Shown: piece after piece, positions 60,624-64,000 of the stretch
How positions within the stretch are numbered: the first letter of the stretch is position 1
Layout of the letters: every line of letters starts with the position of its first letter
Source: an uncultured Marivita sp.
GTDB taxonomy: Bacteria; Pseudomonadota; Alphaproteobacteria; Rhodobacterales; Rhodobacteraceae
Reading direction: 5' to 3'
DNA length: 64,000 nucleotides
NCBI RefSeq assembly: GCF_947488135.1
Contig: NZ_CANKYW010000001.1
Span: forward strand, 930,001-994,000
The notes under the pieces: model-generated
The model's database searches: none
Seen by the model: the letters and a program-made list of their open reading frames with translations, nothing else
Told to the model about the DNA's origin: nothing
Made by a program: the position numbers and the translations under genes

Positions 60624-60971
60624 ATGTCTGACCTTTTCTGGTTGAGCGACGCGCAGATGGCGCGTCTTGAGCCCTTCTTCCCAAAGTCGCATGGCAAACC
60701 CCGCGTCGATGATCGGCGGGTGTTGAGCGGGATTATCTTCATCAACCGCAATGGGTTAAGATGGCGCGACGCGCCTGCGGAATACGGTCCGCACAAGACC
60801 CTTTACAACCGCTGGAAACGGTGGAGTGACAAGGGCATCTTCGCTCGGATGATGACCGGTCTGGCTGCCGAACACGGCGAACAGAAGACGGTCATGATCG
60901 ACGCGACCTATCTCAAGGCCCACCGGACAGCGACCAGCATGGGCGTGAAAAAGGGGGGCGCGGACGCCTGA
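60624..60971 (+). CDS. IS5-family transposase, orfA part
   Basis: 115 residues with DUF4096-type start (LFWLSDAQMARLEPFFPKSHGKPRVDDRRVLSGIIF) and the first catalytic Asp (VMIDATYLKAHRTA). A run of A5G6 at 60948-60958 is a likely slippery site for -1 frameshifting into orfB (60992-61381 frame), giving the family's KKGGRGRLIGRTKGG join. Shifted translation yields the full DDE transposase. Confidence 0.88.
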   Translation: MSDLFWLSDAQMARLEPFFPKSHGKPRVDDRRVLSGIIFINRNGLRWRDAPAEYGPHKTLYNRWKRWSDKGIFARMMTGLAAEHGEQKTVMIDATYLKAHRTATSMGVKKGGADA

Positions 60972-60991
60972 TTGGCCGAACCAAGGGCGGC

Positions 60992-61381
60992 ATGAACACC
61001 AAACTCCATGCCATCTGCGACAGCCAGGGACGTCCGCTCAACCTGTTCGTCACAGCCGGGCAAGTCAGCGATTACATCGGAGCGCGGGCCTTACTGAGCA
61101 GCCTGCCGGATGTCGATTGGCTGCTCGGGGATCGCGGCTATGACGCCGATTGGTTCCGGGAAGCGTTGAAAGACAAAGGGATACGCGCCTGCATCCTTGG
61201 CCGGAAACAGCGCAACAAACCGGTGAAGTACGACAAGCGCCGATACAAACGGCGTAACCGGATTGAGATCATGTTCGGCAGGCTGAAGGATTGGCGCCGC
61301 GTTGCGACCCGCTACGACAGATGCCCGAAAGTCTTCCTGTCAGCCATCGCCCTCGCAGCAACCGTCATTTACTGGCTATGA
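60992..61381 (+). CDS. IS5-family transposase, orfB part
   Basis: 129 residues carrying the second Asp (LLGDRGYDADWFREAL) and the Glu region (RRNRIEIMFGRLKDWRRVATRYDR). It has no separate ribosome-binding site; it is most likely read by -1 frameshifting from orfA at 60948-60958. Its true fusion frame opens upstream of the Met at 60992. Confidence 0.85.
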   Translation: MNTKLHAICDSQGRPLNLFVTAGQVSDYIGARALLSSLPDVDWLLGDRGYDADWFREALKDKGIRACILGRKQRNKPVKYDKRRYKRRNRIEIMFGRLKDWRRVATRYDRCPKVFLSAIALAATVIYWL

Positions 61382-61387
61382 GATGCT

Positions 61388-61396
61388 GTAACGGGG
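61388..61396. repeat. Subterminal inverted repeat of the IS110/IS1111 element, left copy
   Basis: GTAACGGGG, inverted at 62819-62827 (CCCCGTTAC). Such short subterminal repeats are typical of the IS1111 group of the IS110 family. Confidence 0.6.
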
Positions 61397-61483
61397 CCTG
61401 CGTCACGCACGACCGTTGCCACTTGTCAGATCAGCACCGCGCTGTCGCCATTCCCGTATTGAACCCAGACGGAGGATGACGGG

Positions 61484-62512
61484 ATGAAGTTGTTTGTTGG
61501 ATTGGATGTATCGCTTTCGAAGACCTCGGTTTGCGTGGTCAGCGAGCATGGCCAGATCGTCAAAGAAGCGGAGACTGAAAGCGAACCCGAATCTCTGGCA
61601 CGATGGTTAGACGAACTTGACGGCAGCATCGCAGCGATTGGCCTGGAAGCTGGACCGCTGTCGCAATGGCTACACCGAGGGCTGACTGAAGCTAGCCTGG
61701 ATGCGGTGCTGATGGAAACACGCCAGGTGAAAGGAGCGCTGAAGGCAATGCCGATCAAGACGGATCGGCGCGATGCAGAAGGGATTGCACGCCTTCTGCA
61801 TCTTGGCTGGTTCCGCCCGGTCCACTGTAAATCCATCTCTGCTCAGGAAACCCGGGCGGTTCTTGGCGCTCGAAAGGCTATCCAGCAGAACATGATCGCT
61901 CTGGAAATGTCGTTGCGTGGACTGCTGCGGAATTTTGGTCTCAAAGTCGGTGCGATCTCTCGCGGCAGGTTCGAGGCACGCGTTCGGGAACTGGCGGACG
62001 GTAATCCGATGCTGGAAACTGCGACAGCACCTATGTTGCGAGCCAGAGCATCCCTGCGACAGGAACTGGCCGGTCTCGAAAAGCGTGTACGTCAGCTGGC
62101 CTCGGATGATCCGGTTTGCCAACGCCTTATGTCGATGCCGGGAATCGGTGCAGTCGTCGGACTGACCTTCCGCGCGGCTATCGATGATCCGAGGCGCTTC
62201 CGATCGTCGAAAAGGGTTGGCCCTTGGGTCGGGCTGACGCCTTCGCGCAACCAGTCTGGTGAACGGGACGTGTCGGGTGGGATCACCAAAGCTGGTGATG
62301 TCAATCTGAGAAGGGCGTTGTGCCAAGCCGCAACCGTCATGATAAACCGTGGCCGATCGACATGGCTCAGAACGTGGGGAGCCCAGCTAGCGCAGCGGCG
62401 CGGGCGCAAAATTGCCATGGTCGCCCTCGCACGCCGTATCGCTGTCATTCTGCATCGGATTTGGGTCGATGGCACAACCTTCCGATCAGATGCTGCACCG
62501 AACCCTGTCTGA
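61484..62512 (+). CDS. IS110-family DEDD transposase/recombinase
   Basis: A 342-residue protein after GGAGGATGACGGG. The N-terminal RuvC-like domain has the first Asp in LFVGLDVSLSKTSVCV, Glu in IGLEAGPLSQWL, and KTDRRDAEGIARLL with the later Asp residues. The C-terminal Tnp_20 domain (LMSMPGIGAVVGLTFRAAIDDP) carries the catalytic Ser region (GLTPSRNQSGERDVSGGITKAGD). It is RNA-guided in studied relatives. Confidence 0.92.
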   Translation: MKLFVGLDVSLSKTSVCVVSEHGQIVKEAETESEPESLARWLDELDGSIAAIGLEAGPLSQWLHRGLTEASLDAVLMETRQVKGALKAMPIKTDRRDAEGIARLLHLGWFRPVHCKSISAQETRAVLGARKAIQQNMIALEMSLRGLLRNFGLKVGAISRGRFEARVRELADGNPMLETATAPMLRARASLRQELAGLEKRVRQLASDDPVCQRLMSMPGIGAVVGLTFRAAIDDPRRFRSSKRVGPWVGLTPSRNQSGERDVSGGITKAGDVNLRRALCQAATVMINRGRSTWLRTWGAQLAQRRGRKIAMVALARRIAVILHRIWVDGTTFRSDAAPNPV

Positions 62513-62818
62513 TAGAATGATATCTCGCCCGTTGCCTGCCTAATTGCAGGCTTTCGAGGTCCCGCAGGGACGTGGTTCCGATGATGCCGAGGTCTGGACA
62601 GTCGCCGACATCCGTCAAGCACGCCTATGAGATGGGCACATCGGAATTACATCGAACCAGCATCATGTTGGCAGCCGCCGCGCTGACCACGAACCGAAGC
62701 AAGTACCCCAAGGATCTCAGCCGAAAGCCGCGACAGCACTCAGGGCGGACAACAAAAGTTACAACTCAACCGCTCTGGCGGACCAATCATTCTGCGCAGA
62801 AAAACTTGACTGGGACGA
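62513..62818 (+). ncRNA. Candidate guide (bridge/seek) RNA of the IS110/IS1111 element
   Basis: The noncoding 3' part of the element contains tight hairpins: GCCTGC-ctaatt-GCAGGC (62535-62552) and GTCCC-gca-GGGAC (62560-62572), followed by more complementary stretches. IS1111-group elements encode their guide RNA downstream of the transposase gene, where this lies. The RNA ends, target loop and donor loop were not worked out. Confidence 0.5.
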
Positions 62819-62827
62819 CCCCGTTAC
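62819..62827. repeat. Subterminal inverted repeat of the IS110/IS1111 element, right copy
   Basis: CCCCGTTAC, the inverted copy of GTAACGGGG at 61388-61396, a few bases inside the right end. Confidence 0.6.
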
Positions 62828-62843
62828 CGAAGTCCTGACCCTA

Positions 62844-63263
62844 AGCATAGGTGTAGCCATGTATTTGGTTGGGCTGCCCAACCCTGTACTCTGGGGGGTA
62901 CTGGCCTTTGCACTAAATTTCTTGCCGTTCATTGGCGCGGTCGTCGGCGCATTTCTGGTCGCAGCCTTTGGGATCCTTAGCTTCGACACACTTGGCTTGG
63001 GTCTGCTCCCGGCTGGGCTCTACCTCACCCTCACGTCGGTTGAGGGACAATTCATTACCCCGAGTGTTCTCGGCAGGCGCTTGGAAATGAACACCGTTTC
63101 AGTTTTTCTCACCGTGATCGTATGGAGCTGGCTTTGGAGTGTACCAGGGGCGTTGATGGCAGTTCCCTTTCTGTTGCTGCTAAAGGTCATTTGCAACAAT
63201 GTGCCCGGGTTAGCCACGTTGGGCAATTTTCTTGGACCGCGACAATCGAGCGACGCTGGATAA
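62844..63263 (+). pseudogene. AI-2E-family transporter, C-terminal part (split by IS)
   Basis: The rest of the transporter: VLWGVLAFALNFLPFIGAVVGA, VEGQFITPSVLGRRLEMN (a conserved AI-2E/PerM motif) and a final helix WLWSVPGALMAVPFLLLLKVI. The Met at 62859 is internal to the original protein. It lost its start to the insertion at 60560-62841. Confidence 0.88.
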
Positions 63264-63486
63264 CGTTGAGTGGCCAATATAATCAAATTGAGATCGGCTT
63301 GAACAACGACTGGTGCCGATCTGGATAGTATTCATTTCAGTTGCCAAGAAGTGATGGCGAGCCGCCGCTTACTGCGAAGCCAGCAGCCAACCGGTCAATA
63401 GAGCACACCGTAGACGGCAAAAGGATCGTCGCGCACATTTGGCAGAAAGGCGCGCTTACGTATAAATTATCAGGCGCGACAAAAAA

Positions 63487-63888
63487 TTAATAGACCGTCG
63501 ATGGACGCGCGCCGACGAAAGACCAAGCTTTGTCAGTTTCGTTTGTATCAAAAGCTCTTGCATCCACAGGAATGATCTTGTCCATATAAGAGATCATGGT
63601 CGCCGCTTTCTCCGGCGCGCCGACAACCGCATACTTTTTTACGTGTGTCAGCGCGCGAAAACGAGAGGCGATGACATCTCCGTCGAGCATGCTATCCCAA
63701 TCGCTGCCGGTGAAGTTCGACAAGTCGAGCAGCATATTCACCCCGTCCTGGGTATCGAAGACACCATTCATGAATTCCGCCATCGCTTCAGAAGTATCAT
63801 CGTCGATGTGGCCGTCTACCCGAAAGGCGTAGACATCCGGATTATTGGTTTCAATCTGGCGGACTGGCCCATGGGAAAAGGCACTCAT
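63487..63888 (-). CDS. STAS/SpoIIAA-like domain protein
   Basis: A 133-residue single-domain protein with the SpoIIAA-like (STAS/CRAL-TRIO) fold: VYAFRVDGHIDDDTSEAMAEFM, VNMLLDLSNFTGSDWDSML and KYAVVGAPEKAATMISYMDKIIP. Such proteins have lipid- or partner-binding roles; function is unknown. It follows AGGAGAAAACCT on its strand and stands alone between the broken transporter and the window edge. Confidence 0.8.
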   Translation of the reverse strand: MSAFSHGPVRQIETNNPDVYAFRVDGHIDDDTSEAMAEFMNGVFDTQDGVNMLLDLSNFTGSDWDSMLDGDVIASRFRALTHVKKYAVVGAPEKAATMISYMDKIIPVDARAFDTNETDKAWSFVGARPSTVY

Positions 63889-64000
63889 AGGTTTTCTCCT
63901 TGGTGTGTGGATACAAACTGGCTCTACCGCGGACGCTGCGTTTAGCGCTTAGCCGCGACATTGTTTGGATCAGTGATTTCGGGATCTGGTTGAAGGTTCG

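Larger units (their letters stand above)
61383..62831 (+). mobile_element. IS110-family element, IS1111-like
   Basis: About 1.45 kb between the IS5 orfB stop and the IS5 right end. It has a short 5' part (~100 bp), a DEDD-type transposase gene, a ~317-bp 3' noncoding part and subterminal inverted repeats GTAACGGGG/CCCCGTTAC. No target duplication is seen, which fits the family. Ends are exact to within a base or two. Confidence 0.8.
60560..62841 (+). mobile_element. IS5-family element carrying a nested IS110/IS1111 insertion
   Basis: A 2282-bp composite between TA duplicates (60558-60559 and 62842-62843). The outer ends are inverted: GGGTCAGGAC at the left and GTCCTGACCC at the right, as in IS5/IS427-type elements. 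IS5 sequence is 60560-61382 plus 62832-62841. The IS110/IS1111-type element fills about 61383-62831, so it jumped into the 3' tip of an already inserted IS5. Confidence 0.85.

Noticed and set aside
62859-63263. A separate short membrane protein gene beginning at the Met at 62859
   Set aside because: The sequence joins in frame with 59918-60559 once the insertion is removed, so this Met is internal to the broken transporter.
1-64000. CRISPR arrays, tRNA or rRNA genes
   Set aside because: No regularly spaced direct repeats were found and no tRNA- or rRNA-like segment was recognised by eye; a dedicated scan was not possible.

Overview
The window is high-GC DNA with alphaproteobacterial gene content and looks like a marine member of the Rhodobacteraceae (Roseobacter group). 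The pointers are FnrL-type boxes, a VPLPA-CTERM-like surface protein, a class I PHA synthase, a CbpA/CbpM pair, and IS5/IS256/IS1111-type elements. No rRNA, tRNA or CRISPR array was seen. Family calls come from reading motifs; no database search was run.

Positions 1-8.2 kb hold a catabolic locus around a divergent, repeat-rich promoter. Leftward run a periplasmic sugar-binding protein and a cut-off SDR dehydrogenase. Rightward run a regulator that fuses a winged helix to a solute-binding domain, an SDR, an M24/creatinase-fold enzyme with an altered metal site, two more SDRs and an FMN alpha-hydroxy-acid oxidase. The likely substrate is a sugar acid or related compound.

Positions 8.3-16.3 kb are the most unusual part. 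Five tightly overlapping genes encode a bicovalent (BBE-type) flavoprotein, a LodA-like N-terminal half, a LodA-like C-terminal half with a DxxxC...W quinone-cofactor site fused to a ferritin-like domain, a radical SAM/SPASM protein and a LodB-like flavoprotein. I read this as a split, ferritin-fused tryptophylquinone oxidase with its own maturation enzymes.

Positions 16.2-23.6 kb form a cyclic-nucleotide module: a giant SAM-domain/class III cyclase/AAA/TPR protein plus three membrane proteins with cNMP-binding domains (a short membrane sensor, a SulP carrier with a frameshifted C-terminus, and a Popeye-like protein). Positions 23.9-26.5 kb are an ArsR-controlled permease/thioredoxin/MBL operon.

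Positions 26.6-39.7 kb carry PHA synthase, an ABC exporter, cbpA-cbpM, ppsA with a P-type ATPase, and pfkB. Four FNR-like boxes lie in the promoters from 23.9 to 38.2 kb, suggesting an oxygen-controlled regulon. Positions 39.7-49.4 kb hold an envelope-protein operon, a CPBP protease, a beta-lactamase-fold protein with an inserted repeat domain, a surface protein and a large LuxR-type regulator.

Positions 50-54.8 kb are a decayed Tni-type transposon whose tniA is split by an IS256-family element with an exact 8-bp target duplication. Positions 55.5-59.6 kb encode small envelope-stress proteins (a 22-residue membrane peptide, a holin-like protein, a DUF3618-like protein, a YihY/BrkB protein and a PRC-barrel protein). 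Positions 59.9-63.3 kb are an AI-2E-type transporter gene broken by nested IS5 and IS110/IS1111 elements. The IS110/IS1111 element has a structured 3' end that may encode a guide (bridge/seek) RNA.
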